Shown here in pieces: positions 23,801 through 36,400 of a stretch of 64,000 nucleotides of DNA. The notes beneath the pieces were generated by a model. That model saw nothing but the letters and a program-made list of their open reading frames with translations. It was not told the origin of the DNA and ran no database searches. A program made the position numbers and the translations under genes. This stretch comes from Maylandia zebra (lineage: Eukaryota > Chordata > Actinopteri > Cichliformes > Cichlidae), in assembly GCF_041146795.1 (NCBI RefSeq), contig NC_135168.1:13309631-13373630 (forward strand), read 5' to 3'. Every line of letters starts with the position of its first letter. The first letter of the stretch is position 1.

Positions 23801-24162
23801 AAGGACAGCTTTTACAACAGGGCAATAGCCCTGATCAATGTAAATAGCTGACCTGACTGGATACCTCCCTGGACTTTTTAGGGGGAGGTAACAATGTTTA
23901 AAACGATAACAATAATATTTATATTTATAACAAGGTGCAATAATAATTAATGTGCAATAATAACAGTGTGCAATACACATACACTTATTCTTCTTTTTTA
24001 TACTAAGTTAATATACTGTGTTGTGTTGTTTGTTACGTTGTCGTGTTGTGTTATATGTAGTGCCGACGTAGGACAGTTTTTCCAATTTCATTGTACTACT
24101 GTACTATGTATGACTGTGCAATGACAATAAAGAGTTATCTTATCTTATCTTATCTATCTTAA
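20889..24162 (+). mobile_element. Nearly complete L2/CR1-like LINE
   Basis: The element starts with GATGGCGGCGC around 20892 and ends with ATGACAATAAAG and a (TTATC)n tail at about 24120-24162, the short tandem 3' end typical of the L2/CR1 group. It appears to have inserted into an older dispersed repeat. 20690-20888 and 24163-24200 read like two halves of one repeat, and a related copy of the right half lies at about 26745-26860. Exact 5' end and target-site duplication are not fixed. Confidence 0.75.
20893..23745 (+). CDS. LINE endonuclease-reverse transcriptase, frameshifted near 3' end
   Basis: A 950-residue frame. The N-terminal part is basic. The APE-type endonuclease begins at about residue 120 (FLSNVRSITNKIDEL, LLTETWLQP, IIAGDFNHADL, GLSDHMSML). 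The reverse transcriptase follows (NDYRPVALTPVIMKCFEKL, LFVDFSSAFNTI, GSPQGCVLSPLLY, catalytic KFADDTTVVGL). The normal C-terminal continuation (SLKDLYSTRCLKRARSIL, SFYNRAIALI) is in another frame, up to 23851. The shift coincides with the seven-A run at 23631-23637, so one base was probably gained or lost there. Family role: target-primed retrotransposition. The start ATG at 20893 sits almost at the element's 5' end. Confidence 0.85.
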   Translation: MAARTDAAAHCSSRSVFCFLLSLRVSVWMCVLFIIIHRVESTYSRQDLLSLGLRCARSITSDYHHFHSIPEDIIRAPGSPWLVLPSGKTKRKRKQRRQKRGCRAGPLARLKKQPFKPPLPSIFLSNVRSITNKIDELRLQIAVNKCVRDSSIILLTETWLQPSIPDSAIELAGHTVHRHDRNGHSGKIKGGGLCIYTNDSWCKNTKTVDSHCSPDLEYLTVKCRPVYIPREFTVVMVTAVYVPPDANANSAMEELHKTISNQQNSHPNAVHIIAGDFNHADLRSVFPRFEQHIKCATRGENALDKAYSNIQKGYRATPLPHLGLSDHMSMLLIPAYTPIRRRAPPVTKTVKTWPEGASHQLQDCFENTDWSVFEHQDLEEHTTSVLSYINFCVNSVTVDKRLWVYSNQKPWMTKEVQVLLKQRDAAFRSGDGMHYSAARSQLKRGIREAKAAYKRRIEDHFTTNNSRQVWQGVQHLTNYKPGNTTLTEGNAELAEELNHFFARFEVKGPEAAAAKTSDSSSPSLIVQEYEVRRTLRAVNPRKATGPDGVTAKVLKECADQLAGVFTKIFNTSLSQSCIPPCLKSATIVPLPKRTNISSLNDYRPVALTPVIMKCFEKLVRRHIMSCLPPTLDPLQFAYRANRSTEDAIATTLHTTISHLEVQGRYARLLFVDFSSAFNTILPDRLIDKLLEIGLPSTTCRWIRDFLSDRVQRVRVGPHLSSALSLNTGSPQGCVLSPLLYTLYTHDCVSSHPDNTVIKFADDTTVVGLISGGDETAYRAEVQRLSDWCADNNLDLNTTKTKELVVDFRRRKSELQPVSINGECVERVSSFKFLGVHIDTDLQWSSNTSAVLKKAQQRLHFLRILRKMDLKKELLTVFYRCSIESVLTYCIGVWFSSCTTAHRKALQRVINMAQKNHWTSSSLPEGPVQHSLSQEGTQHPTGLHTPRTPGV

Positions 24163-24199
24163 AGAAGTCCAGACGCTTTTCTTTCCAAGCTCCTTCAAC

Positions 24200-25130
24200 A
24201 ACATCATTCATAGAACAGCTTCCAGCTTCTTTTGCTCGGCTACAGTTTGGATGGATTTGCAGATGCAACAAGACTAAAATGGTTAGGGTCAGGAGGTCAA
24301 AGGTCAGAGCTCCTGTGGGTCTGAGGGCGGCCTCACGCTGGAGAAGGATGAAGGAGTCTGACCTGAGCCAGTGTTTGACATGAACACATCAGCACTGCTG
24401 TCAGTGAGCCTAACGACAGCCGTTAGCATCATTTCAGTGTTTCAGTCATAAAAACACTTCCTGTCTCTGTGGTGGTTACAGTGACATCATGCAGTTTGTG
24501 CTTTGACCTCCAGAGGGCGACAAATCAGCACAGACAGAGAGCTCCATTCAAACTTTGCTGCCATCAGGAATAATTCTTCAAATATAATCATCAGTGTTTG
24601 AGCAGTTATGATATCAGGGACAATCTAGACATGTGTGACAATACTGAACATGTCACATGACACACCTCAAACATCATGTGATCCACTCTCAGTCTGCACT
24701 TTCATTCATGACTTCAACAGGTTGAAATGAGCTTTGAAGAAACATTCAGTGAAATAAATCTTTCATGGATTCATGTGAGCAGCAGATGAACTTTGTACCA
24801 ACAACATCTTCAATAACAGAGTCTGAATGAAGCTCAGGTGTTGATGCTGCTCCCTGATTGGACGCTTGGTTTCAGCTCTGCTCTCAGTCTTTACTGCACA
24901 GGTGAAGGTAGAAAGTGTGACTGGATCTATAGACTGGAAACAGAGAAACATGCTGAACATTTGAAGCTTTGCAGCAGAAATGTTCATGTTACAAATACAG
25001 CAGAGCTGATCTGGGATCAGTGTGTTCACACCTGCAGCTACAACAAGGTTTCATGTCTCCACACGTCAGCATGTGAACTTTACTCTGACTCAGTCTGAGC
25101 AGTCAGACGGCATATTTTTAAAGTTAACAC
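24200..25130. other. Upstream flank of the NLR gene, no gene recognised
   Basis: The 86-residue frame at 24838-25098 has several cysteines but no family I can name and no clear splice sites. Confidence 0.4.
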
Positions 25131-25139
25131 ATCAGCACA

Positions 25140-25272
25140 CACAGAGCTGAGCCCCTCCCACCTGTGCTGAGTTTCAGGTGGAGCCCCGCCTCCTTCCAGG
25201 AAGCAGCTCACCTGTGTGTCCGTGTTTAGTGTCCAGGTGTGGAGTGGAGCTTGTTGTTGGTGTGAAGAAACT
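25140..25272 (+). other. Putative noncoding first exon of the NLR gene
   Basis: The sequence ends at a strong donor (CT followed by GTAAGTTTG at 25273). It contains no useful ATG frame and lies 1.7 kb upstream of the first coding exon. The exon start is not defined. The assignment rests on position and the donor only. Confidence 0.4.
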
Positions 25273-26744
25273 GTAAGTTTGCTTTGTTTCCTCCTTTAAC
25301 AGTTTGTCTTTAGGAACTTTACTGTTTGTTCAGCTCGTGTTTGATTTCTTCACACAACAAACTGTGTGTGTTTGTATTTCCGGTCTCTCCATTAAAGTCA
25401 GTGTGTAATGTTTCCTGGCTAACATCAGCTGTGTGCAGCTTAGTTCAGCACAAATCTGCCGCTCCATAGTTCACGGTAACGGACTCACAGCTGGACCAAC
25501 GAGGCCGAGTGTGTCCGCCACTCTGAGCTACGTTCGTGTTTGTGTACTTGTAGTTTGTACTTTGAGTTCACTCAGAGCCCACAGAGGACGCAGCGTACGT
25601 GATGACGTCACAGCCCTTTACCTCCTTTACTGTCACTGTGATTAATGTTTACACACGAGACACCTGCAGAGCTCTGACGCTAAGCTAGCACACAGCATGC
25701 TAACGCTAAGCTAACGCTAAGCTAGCCAAGAACCCAGAGTGAGTTAAAGCTGAGTAAACACTGACCCCAGACCAGCACCGTGATAAAGTGAGCTGCTGCT
25801 GCTGAACTTGAACAGGTAACAAAGTGATGAGCAGTCAGGCTGCAGGTTTCTACCTGTTCATGTTTCTACAGTAGAATCACTTTGAAGTGTCTTTGTGCTG
25901 TTTCATCTTTGATTTGTGTTCATAAACACTCAGAGAAACATCACGTGACCTCATCAGGATCTGTGTTGGTGTGTGGGGCTGTACCTCAGCTTTATGTTGT
26001 TACATGCTCATTTGTTCATTTTACACAGTAACATCAAAGTAATGTTATGAGGAGTAATGAAGTAACGTACTCCATTACTTTTAATCAAAGTGTTCTGTGT
26101 AATATGTGTAATAATGACTGTTTTGAGTAATGACCAACACTGATCACAACAAAGAGGAAATGCCTCCAACATGCACAAACATTTGAGCCACAACATGCAG
26201 TTAATGTGCACAAATGTCTTTGATATGCTGCTCAGTGATGGTGGTGACTGTCAGAGCAGAGCTACTGAGAATCAATAAGTAATATCAATGATGGGATCAG
26301 AATCACTAAATTCTTCTCATCCCTGTCAGTATCATACATGTGCTGTATAATGTGATAAATGTAGAGGTGCTGGCTGTTCTCTCACTCTGCTGTTTAGCTG
26401 TAAAGGACGCCTCCCTGCCTTTGTCTCATTCATGACCTTTAATAGTCTCTTCTAACATGCAGAGATCTGTATGATCTGTTTCATAGAGTCTAACCAGCCT
26501 GTACAGGTAACAACAACAGTCACTGCATCACTGACACACAAACGTCATCTCTGTCAATAACAACATTCATACATGGAATAAAAACACATCAGTGGATCAT
26601 TGCTGGAGCTGATGTTTGTGCTCCTGGTGCAAAGGCTCTCAGTTTCCTCCTTGAAATAACATCAGTGGTGGGTCAGCGACATGCTTTCTTTCCCTCTCAG
26701 GTTTAAATATCTGGGACTCTCCACCGTTTGGTTTTAGAGCTGAA

Positions 26745-26860
26745 GAAGCTTCTCAGATGAAACGTCTTCCAGAAACTTAAAGACGTCTCTTTTCTCTCCA
26801 AGCTCCTTAGATCACATGACCTGGATGACTGAACCTACAGACATATTGACCTGGTTTCAT
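26745..26860. repeat. Dispersed teleost repeat fragment
   Basis: GAAGAAGCTTCTCAGATGAA and TTTTCTCTCCAAGCTCCTTA resemble a very common fish repeat. The latter part also matches 24170-24200 at the right edge of the LINE. Confidence 0.5.
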
Positions 26861-26959
26861 GGTCACATGACAGGTCAGAGGTCAGCGACTGTAACTCAGT
26901 TCCTCCTGTTAATGTGAACTCACTGAGTGTTTGTGGTTTACCTCTCAGACTGACTGAAG

Positions 26960-27435
26960 ATGATGATGGAGGAAGAGGAGGACAGAGCAGAGTCTGCAGG
27001 GTCCAGCTGTCCGTCTGTGAGGAGTGACGGGTCCAAAGATCATAATCCAGACTTCAGTGGTGAACCTGGAGCAACGAGGTCAGAGAGCTGAACTCACTGA
27101 GTAACAGAAATAATTCTGCACTGACATTATAATCAGTGTTGACTCTGGTTGATTGTCTGACTGTGTTTGTGAGCTGAGAGGAAATGAAAATGAGTTTGTA
27201 ACAAAAATCAGTTTTGTCCAGTTTTCCTGTAAAAAGCTGAACTCTAATCTAAGAGGATGTTACTGACAGGAAACGGCTGCATTATCTGCAGTCTGTGTGA
27301 TCACAGCTGCTTCAATCATGTTTGTGTCTGCAGAGGTCAGAGGTCACAGTCTGCAGGGTCCAGCTGTCCGTCTGTGAGGAGTGACCGGTCCAAAGATTTC
27401 CCTCCAGACTTCAGTGGTGAACCTGGAGCAACGAG
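26960..27435 (+). repeat. nlrc3-like: Duplicated N-terminal exons of the NLR gene
   Basis: Exons 26960-27078 and 27334-27435 both encode [12 protein letters not shown] followed by GEPGATR and share the donor context GAGGTCAGAGAGCTG. They differ at few positions (DHNPDFS against DFPPDFS). An exon duplication is the simplest origin. Both keep phase, so each can be included or skipped, although the two lengths (119 coding nt and 102 nt) are not interchangeable at the start codon. Confidence 0.85.
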
Positions 27436-30400
27436 GTCAGAGAGCTGTGATGACTCCTTTACATGTTTGTGTTTCCTGGATAAATATGACCTGAAACATC
27501 CTCAGATTGTTACAAAGATTCATTAAAAAGAAAACAATGAAAGAGAAAAGATCCAAATGTTCGACTTGGTCATTTGCTGTTTGAGGACAGTGATGCTCAT
27601 ATCTGTGGGGAAAGTGTGACCTGAGTGGGTTCATGTTTGTCTTTAAAGAACAGAGCTGCTCTGATTCTCTTTGTGTCTGATCTGTTAAACAGTCTGAGAG
27701 GTCACACAGAGACCCAGCAGCTAAAGCCTGGATCATACTGGCTGCTGTTACTCCATCAGGACAACACTGAACCACAGTGGTGTGGATGTAGTGGATAAAT
27801 CCCACCATACTGATGCTCAGAGTTAACCACAGGGAACAAAACCAGATGTTACCTTCAGATTGTGACCTTTGGAGTGGACGATGCAGATTTCAATAGCGAA
27901 TAAATGTTGTTGTTTTTCAGCTGTGAAGAAAGAATCTAATTTTCTGAACTTAAGAATTTATGATGCTGGAAACAACATGGAGACTATAACACAACATTTC
28001 CACTGTGTTCATAGAATGAATGTAAAACTGTCAGACATTCATTAAATATGCAAAATGTCTACAGAAGCATCAGAGGGTCAGACGTGAAGCACTCAGTGAT
28101 TTTGATCAAATGACTCATCAGTTATTGATCTGTACTACACTGATCTACCACGTTAGTAAAGCTGGTGTTCTGGTGGTGGAGGGAGACTCGGATCATGTTC
28201 TGGTTTTGGAGCAGTGATCTGCTGATGGTTCAGTTTAATGAGCTTCTTCAAAATCATCCCTGACATCACCACTGAAAGGACGTCCATGAAAACAGACTGA
28301 AAATTACTGATATGTTCACAATCTGAGAGTTTAAAACTTGACAGACTTGATTCAGATGAAGTTATTTGAGCAGAAACTCCTGGATCTTTATCCTGTGTTG
28401 ATCTAATCCTTCATGGTTCCTCCACAGAGTGGAGCAGCAGAGCTCAGAGGTTCCCAGTGGTCAGTCTGCCCAGCAGCATCAAACACAGCTGGACTCCATA
28501 TTTATGGTCTGTACATGTACAACAACTACTGTTACATCTGTTCTGTTCACAGTCATCTCCATGCTGCTCTTTGTAGACCAGTGGATCGTCAGTGTGTCCA
28601 ACATGGATCTGATGTTTGGCTCCATGATTTCAGTCTGATTGGCTCATTCATAAATATTCTGTTCCAGCTGCTGGAGGACAACATCATCACTTTTGTGAAG
28701 AACGAGCTGAAGAAGATCCAGAAGGTTCTGAGTCCAGATTACCCAGAATGCTTAGAGAGTCAGAGGAGCAGCAGCAGAGAGGCATTTGTGAAGATCACAG
28801 TGGACTTCCTGAGGAGAATGAAGCAGGAGGAGCTGGCTGACCGTCTGCAGAGACGTAAGAGGATTTATCTAAAGATTTAAGCTGCTGGATAAATGAACAT
28901 TTTCCAGAGATAGAAGATGGAGCAACATGTTTTAAAGATTAGTTCTTTTTGGAATTGAGTGTTTATTTTTCTTCTCATTCAGAACTTCAAGCTGCAGTTT
29001 GTCATCGTAACCTTAAATCCACCCTGAAGAAGAAGTTCCAGTGTGTGTTTGAGGGCATCGCTAAAGCAGGAAACCCAACCCTCCTGAATCAGATCTACAC
29101 AGAGCTCTACATCACAGAGGGAGGGACTGCAGAGGTCAATGATGAACATGAGGTCAGACAGATTGAAACAGCATCCAGGAAACCACACAGACCAGAAACA
29201 ACCATCAGACAAGAAGACATCTTTAAAGACTCACCTGGAAGAGATGAACCAATCAGAACAGTGCTTACAAAGGGAGTGGCTGGCATTGGGAAAACAGTCT
29301 TAACACAGAAATACAGCCTGGACTGGGCTGAAGACAAAGCCAACCAGGACATCCAGTTCATATTTCCATTCACTTTCAGAGAGCTGAATGTGCTGAAAGA
29401 GGAAAAGTTCAGCTTGGTGGGACTTGTTCATCACTTCTTTACTGAAACCAAAGAAGCAGGAATCTGCAGCTTTGAAGACTTCCAGGTTGTGTTCATCTTT
29501 GATGGTCTGGATGAGTGTCGACTTCCTCTGGACTTCCACAAAACTACAATCCTAACTGACCCTAGAAAGTCCACCTCAGTGGATGTGCTGCTGATAAACC
29601 TCATCAGGGGGAAACTGCTTCCCTCTGCTCGCCTCTGGATAACCACACGACCTGCAGCAGCCAATCAGATCCCTCCTGACTGTGTTGGCATGGTGACAGA
29701 GGTCAGAGGGTTCACTGACCCACAGAAGGAGGAGTACTTCAGGAAGAGATTCAGAGATGAGGAGCAGGCCAGCAGGATCATCTCCCACATCAAGACATCA
29801 CGAAGCCTCCACATCATGTGTCACATCCCAGTCTTCTGCTGGATCACTGCTACAGTTCTGGAGGATGTGCTGGAAACCAGAGAGGGAGGACAGCTGCCCA
29901 AGACCCTGACTGAGATGTACATCCACTTCCTGGTGGTTCAGGCCAAAGTGAAGAAGGTCAAGTATGATGGAGGAGCTGAGACAGATCCACACTGGAGTCC
30001 AGAGAGCAGGAAGATGATGGAGTCTCTGGGAAAACTGGCTTTTGATCAGCTGCAGAAAGGAAACCTGATCTTCTATGAATCAGACCTGACAGAGTGTGGC
30101 ATCGATATCAGAGCAGCCTCAGTGTACTCAGGAGTGTTCACACAGATCTTTAAAGAGGAGAGCGGACTGTACCAGGACAAGGTGTTCTGCTTCATCCATC
30201 TGAGTGTTCAGGAGTTTCTGGCTGCTCTTCATGTCCATCTGACCTTCATCAACTCTGGACTCAATCTGCTGGAACAACAACAAACAACCTCCAAGAAGTC
30301 TGAAACAGGAGAATCTGCAAAGAAACACTTCTACCAGAGTGCTGTGAACAAGGCCTTACAGAGTCCAAATGGACACCTGGACTTGTTCCTCCGCTTCCTC

Positions 30401-33400
30401 CTGGGTCTTTCACTGCAGACCAATCAGACTCTCCTACGAGCCCTGATGACACAAACAGGAAGTAGCTCACTGACCAATCAGGAAACAGTCCAGTACATCA
30501 AGGAGAAGCTCAGTGAGAATCTGTCTGCAGAGAAAAGCATCAATCTGATCCACTGTCTGAATGAACTGAATGATCGTTCTCTAGTGGAGGAGATCCAACA
30601 ATACAGGACTTCAGGAAGTCTCTCCACAGGTAAACTGTCTCCTGCTCAGTGCTCAGCTCTGACCTTCATCTTACTGTCATCAGAAGAAGATCTGGATGAG
30701 TTTGACTTCAAGAAATACTCTGCTTCAGAGGAGGCTCTTCTGAGAATGCTGCCAGTGGTCAAAGCCTCCAACAAAGCTCTGTGAGTAAATCTGTTGTCAT
30801 CGCTTCATTGTTAAAATCATGGGAAATAAATCAGAAATGCTGAGTTCAAAGAACACTGTAACATTTTTTTAAAATAGTAAATTAAATGATCATCAGTCAC
30901 TCAGTAAATATATGGTAGTTTTAATGTTTCACTCCAGCATTTCTAAAACACACTTTGTTCTGTAACTCTTATCAAAGGACAATCCAGACCCAGCCTATAA
31001 GAACATGAGCTCTGATGCTTCAGCCCCTCTGACAGGTTTATTATCCTCAGCTTGTTCATTTGTCTCCAACTCCAGGAGTTTGGTTGTTTTATTCTAAAGC
31101 ACAAACTTCACCTGCCAGACTTCACCTACATCTTTTTCTGATGTTCATAATTTAAGTTCAAGTTTGTATCTCACTTTCAGTGCACACCCTCCCTTTTTAA
31201 ATATAAATCTCTGCCGTGCTGTCATGTTTTCATCCTGTATGGAGGGAGAAACTCGGTCTTCATTACTGAAATTGCCTCTAAGGTCGTGTTTCTTGTCAGT
31301 AACCATATGTAACTGTAAGGCTTCCATAACCAGTGTTATCACAGAATTACAGTGGGTTCACTCTGGGTCCTCTACAGTTTCTTCCCACTGTCCACAGACA
31401 TGCAGTTAGGTTACCTGGTGATCTAAACTTCATGCAGGTGTGAGTGAGAGTGGTTGTCTGTCCCTCTGTGGGCTTAGTGGAAGAGACTGGATGGATCTCT
31501 GCTTTGTCTTTGATATATGCTGACAGCAAACATTCTCCATGAAGTCTGCATTTCAGCTCATCTCCTTTATACACACCTTTAACAGGAGGAGTTTTATACA
31601 GCTAGTGTTTAAAATCAAGTGTTATTCACAATACACAGGTAATGAGCATGATTATTGAATTACTAAAATTTTCTAAAATAATTGTTTTAGTTAATATTGT
31701 ATGACAGTGTACACAGAATTATTAGCTCAGTAGGCAGAGTGGTCGCCCCATGATCATAAGGTCAGGGGTCGAATCCACCGAATAGCTACCTTGTGGTACC
31801 CCTGAGCAAGGTACCATCAAGGTACCAATCATGTGCACTGGACTGGTAGCACTCATAGTCTCATAGGTTTAAATAAATTAAAAAAAAAAAAGGGTTCAAC
31901 ATATAAACAAATTTAATTTGATCACATATATTCTTTGTTTTTTTTGTTGTGGTTTTTCCCTTTCTCTCTCAGACTGAGCAGCTGTAACGTCTCAGAGGAA
32001 GGCTGTGAAAATTTGCTGTCAGTGGTCAGCTCCCAGTCCTGTAGTCTGAGAGAGCTGGACCTGAGTACCAACAGCCTGAAGGCTTCAGCAGTAAAGCTTC
32101 TGTCTGCTGCAGTGGAGAGTCCACATGCCAAACTGAATGTTCTGAGGTCAGATCAATTTGTATTATGTTTAGTTCTGTTTGTTTATGTGTTTGATGTTTG
32201 TTTTTGTTTATGTCTTTATCCAGTTATCCTTGTTTCATAGCATTTTTATTCATTTCAAAGTTAAACGGAAGTTTTACTAACCTGCTCAGCACAAGACAAT
32301 AAGCTATTGCACCCTGATTACACTTTAACAACAATCTTTATTCATGTTTTTATCTTCAGACTTAACATCTGTGAACTCTCAGAGGAAAACTGTGAAGCTC
32401 TGTCCTCAGTTCTCAGCTCGCAGTCCTCTAGTCTGACAGAGCTGGACCTGAGTATCAGAAAGCTGCAGGATTCAGGAGTGAAGCTTCTGTCTGCTGGACT
32501 ACAACGTTTAAACTGTAAACTGAATACTCTGAGGTCAGATCAGAAAACATTTGGTTTTTAGAATTATTAATTAAAGTTCATACATATGATGTTGTATCTT
32601 AGTATGTTTATGTTTCCTTTAAAAATAGAAAGTCAACATTTAATGTTGTGAAATGTATTAACAAACTCTACATGAGTACTTGTTTTATAGATTGTCTTTT
32701 ATTTTTCAGACTGAGTGGCTGTAACCTGTCAGAGAGAAGCTGTGAAGCTCTGTCCTCAGTCCTCAGCTCCCAGTCCTCCAGTCTGAGAGAGCTGGACCTG
32801 AGTAACTCTGACCTGCAGGATTCAGGAGTGAAGCTTCTGTCCGCTGGACTAAAGAGTTCACAGTGTGCAGTGGAAACTCTCAGGTCAGGATTCAAACTTT
32901 TCCACAGATGATCATTTGAAATGTGATTTATATTATTGTATAAACAGGTAACTTTTACAGCTGTCAAGTGAACTTTTATTTACATTTGAGTGGATAATTG
33001 GACTCTGAATTACTAAAAGTTGTTATAGTCATGTCTCTGTTTATTTAAAAAAATACTTCATGCACTGCCTAATTTAAAGATTTAGGCTCCTTTGGGCCCA
33101 TAATATATATATTTGATTTCTTTGTGAATGAAATTAGGAGGATATTGGCGACTGCTGATTGGCTCGCTGTTTGTTTTTTATTCACAGTACTTAATTTTAA
33201 AGGCTGATTTCTCAAAATGAGATGTTCATCTTTTCTTCTACAACACGTGGAGCCACCAAATCTTCTTGCTTGATTTATTCATTACAGTTTGATTTAAAGA
33301 ATATTAGACTCGTAACATAATAAATATATTTATTTCACTTCTTCTTGAGAGAAAGAAAGGGATGACTGGGTGAGCTCCAGTGGTTCATCCCAGCAGAGAG

Positions 33401-36400
33401 AGCGGCACACTGGGCTGCAAATGATCACAGTAGTAATGGCCATAGTTTGATAAAACAGGCAGTCTTACCCTGTAGATAATACAGGGTTCTGGTGCCGATG
33501 TGGGGGAGGGGACTCGCCCGGTACTAACTACATACTACTAACTACCTCATCCAGATGTCTTCCCTACTAAACCTGATAAGAAGTAACTGCAGTAGCCTTA
33601 TAGGTCAAATCAGTTTCACCTGTTAAAGTTAGCTCCACTATTAATTAGGGGTGGGGGAAAAAATCGATACTGTGTAGTATCGTGATATTTTGTTTGCTAA
33701 TAATGTATCGATACAGGGACAGCAGAAATCGATATTTTGTTACAAACAATTTTTTCTCTGAAGTCAACATGCTCTGGAGTCAGAGCATGTTGACTTCAGA
33801 GCATGTTGATCCTTTTTCTGAGCAACAATCCTGACATTCCTTCACTGTCCAAATGTGTTTAACTTTTTTTTTGGCAGCAATAAACATGACAGTTTACTTA
33901 TTTTAATTTAAGACATGTTTAATTTTAATTAAGTTTGAAACTTTTTTATTTAATGTAAAATTATATATTTTTTTAAATTTACTTTCAAATTCTTCAGTTG
34001 CTGAAGGGGCTGCATAGTTTTCATAAATTGCATAGTTCAGAATAGCTATAATTGTACCAGATGGTTGCATTCAGTTAAGTTGGACTAGACTGTAATACAA
34101 ACCGTTCAGTTTGTCAACAATAAAACTGACTGAAATGAGAGAAAGACTGAGTGTGAGACTTTGATATTAGATAAAATGAATATTGATAAAGTTTACCTTT
34201 ATGTGCAGAATTTAAATATCGCAAAATATTTTAAAAAATCGCAATAATATCGTATCGTGCGTTAAGTATTGTGATAATATCGTATCGCGAGTTGTATGGT
34301 GATTCCCACCTCTACTATTAATGGTGTCACTTGTTATTTCTGGGATGAGTTTAGTAGCCTGAACAGCTGCTTAAAGGAAAGTAATTAAATAATAAAAATA
34401 ACCTAAGTCCGGGGGAACCTGCAAGAGCTGTTTGCACAAAGAATAATGCTCAGACTTTGAGGTTTTATCGTTTTACACAAGGTTTAAAAATGAATGTCCA
34501 CAATTGAATTGCAGAAATTGTTATTGAGCTAATACTGATGTAGTTGTTATCTTTGGTAAGGAGAGGTTGGAGGAAGGATGAGCACAGTCAGGCCTAAAGA
34601 TGCTCTTAATAATAATAATGGATTGCATTTATATAGCGCTTTTCGAGACCCTCAAAGACCCTTTACAATCCCACTACAGGGAGTGCAGAATTATTAGGCA
34701 AGTTGTATTTTTGAGGAATAATTTTATTATGGAACAACAACCATGTTCTCAATGAACCCAAAAAACTCATTAATATCAAAGCTGAATGTTTTTGGAAGTA
34801 GTTTTTAGTTTGTTTTTAGTTTGAGCTATTTTAGGGGGATATCTGTGTGTGCAGGTGACTATTACTGTGCAGAATTATTAGGCAACTTAACAAAAAACAA
34901 ATATATACCCATTTCAATTATTTCTTTTTACCAGTGACACCAATATAACATCTCCACATTCACAAATATACATTTCAGACATTCAAAAACAAAACAAAAA
35001 CAAATCAGCGACCAATATAGCCACCTTTCTTTGCAAGGACACTCAAAAGCCTGCCATCCATGGATTCTGTCAGTGTTTTGATCTGTTCACCATCAACATT
35101 GCGTGCAGCAGCAACCACAGCCTCCCAGACACTGTTCAGAGAGGTGTACTGTTTTCCCTCCTTGTAAATCTCACATTTGATGATGGACCACAGGTTCTCA
35201 ATGGGGTTCAGATCAGGTGAACAAGGTGGCCATGTCATTAGTTTTTCTTCTTTTATACCCTTTCTTGCCAGCCACGCTGTGGAGTACTTGGACGCGTGTG
35301 ATGGAGCATTGTCCTGCATGAAAATCATGTTTTTCTTGAAGGATGCAGACTTCTTCCTGTACCACTGCTTGAAGAAGGTGTCTTCCAGAAACTGGCAGTA
35401 GGACTGGGAGTTGAGCTTGACTCCATCCTCAACCCGAAAAGGCCCCACAAGCTCATCTTTGATGATACCAGCCCAAACCAGTACTCCACCTCCACCTTGC
35501 TGGCGTCTGAGTGGGACTGGAGCTCTCTGCCCTTTACCAATCCAGCCACGGGCCCATCCATCTGGCCCATCAAGACTCACTCTCATTTCATCAGTCCATA
35601 AAACCTTAGAAAAACCAGTCTTGAGATATTTCTTGGCCCAGTCTTGACGTTTCAGCTTGTGTGTCTTGTTCAGTGGTGGTCGTCTTTCAGCCTTTCTTAC
35701 CTTGGCCATGTCTCTGAGTATTGCACACCTTGTGCTTTTGGGCACTCCAGTGATGTTGCAGCTCCAAAATATGGCCAAACTGGTGGCAAGTGGCATCTTG
35801 GCAGCTGCATGCTTGACTTTTCTCAGTTCATGGGCAGTTATTTTGTGCCTTGGTTTTTCCACACGCTTCTTGCGACCCTGTTGACTATTTTGAATGAAAC
35901 GCTTGATTGTTCGATGATCACGCTTCAGAAGCTTTGCAATTTTGAGACTGCTGCATCCCTCTGCAAGATATCTCACTGTTTTTGACTTTTCTGAGCCTGT
36001 CAAGTCCTTCTTTTGACCCATTTTGCCAAAGGAAAGGACGTTACCTAATAATTATGCACACCTGATATAGGGTGTTGATGTCATTAGACCACACCCCTTC
36101 TCATTACAGAGATGCACATCACCTAATATGCTTAATTGGTAGTAGGCTTTCGAGCCTATACAGCTTGGAGTAAGACAACATGCATGAAGAGGATGATGTG
36201 GACAAAATACTCATTTGCCTAATAATTCTGCACTCCCTGTATTCATTCACTCTCACATTCACACACTGGTGGAGGTAAGCTACAGTTGTAGTGGTAGGTT
36301 AGGTTTTGCCCAAGGACAAAATGACCAAGACAGAGAGAGCTGGCTCATCAGACAGACAAGCTCATCTTGTAACCTACTGGTTCGCTGGTCAGCACACCAG

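Larger units (their letters stand above)
34608..36330. repeat. Older dispersed repeat interrupted by a Tc1/mariner-type element
   Basis: 34608-34676 (ATTTATATAGCGCTTTTCGA) and 36240-36330 (CATTCACTCTCACATTCACA) read as the two halves of one common fish repeat once the insertion at 34677-36239 is removed. Confidence 0.65.

Noticed and set aside
25674..25726. GCTAACGCTAAGCTA repeats resembling the satellite at 38.9-41.2 kb
   Set aside because: Only about three short units; the similarity to the large array is limited to a simple motif and could be chance.
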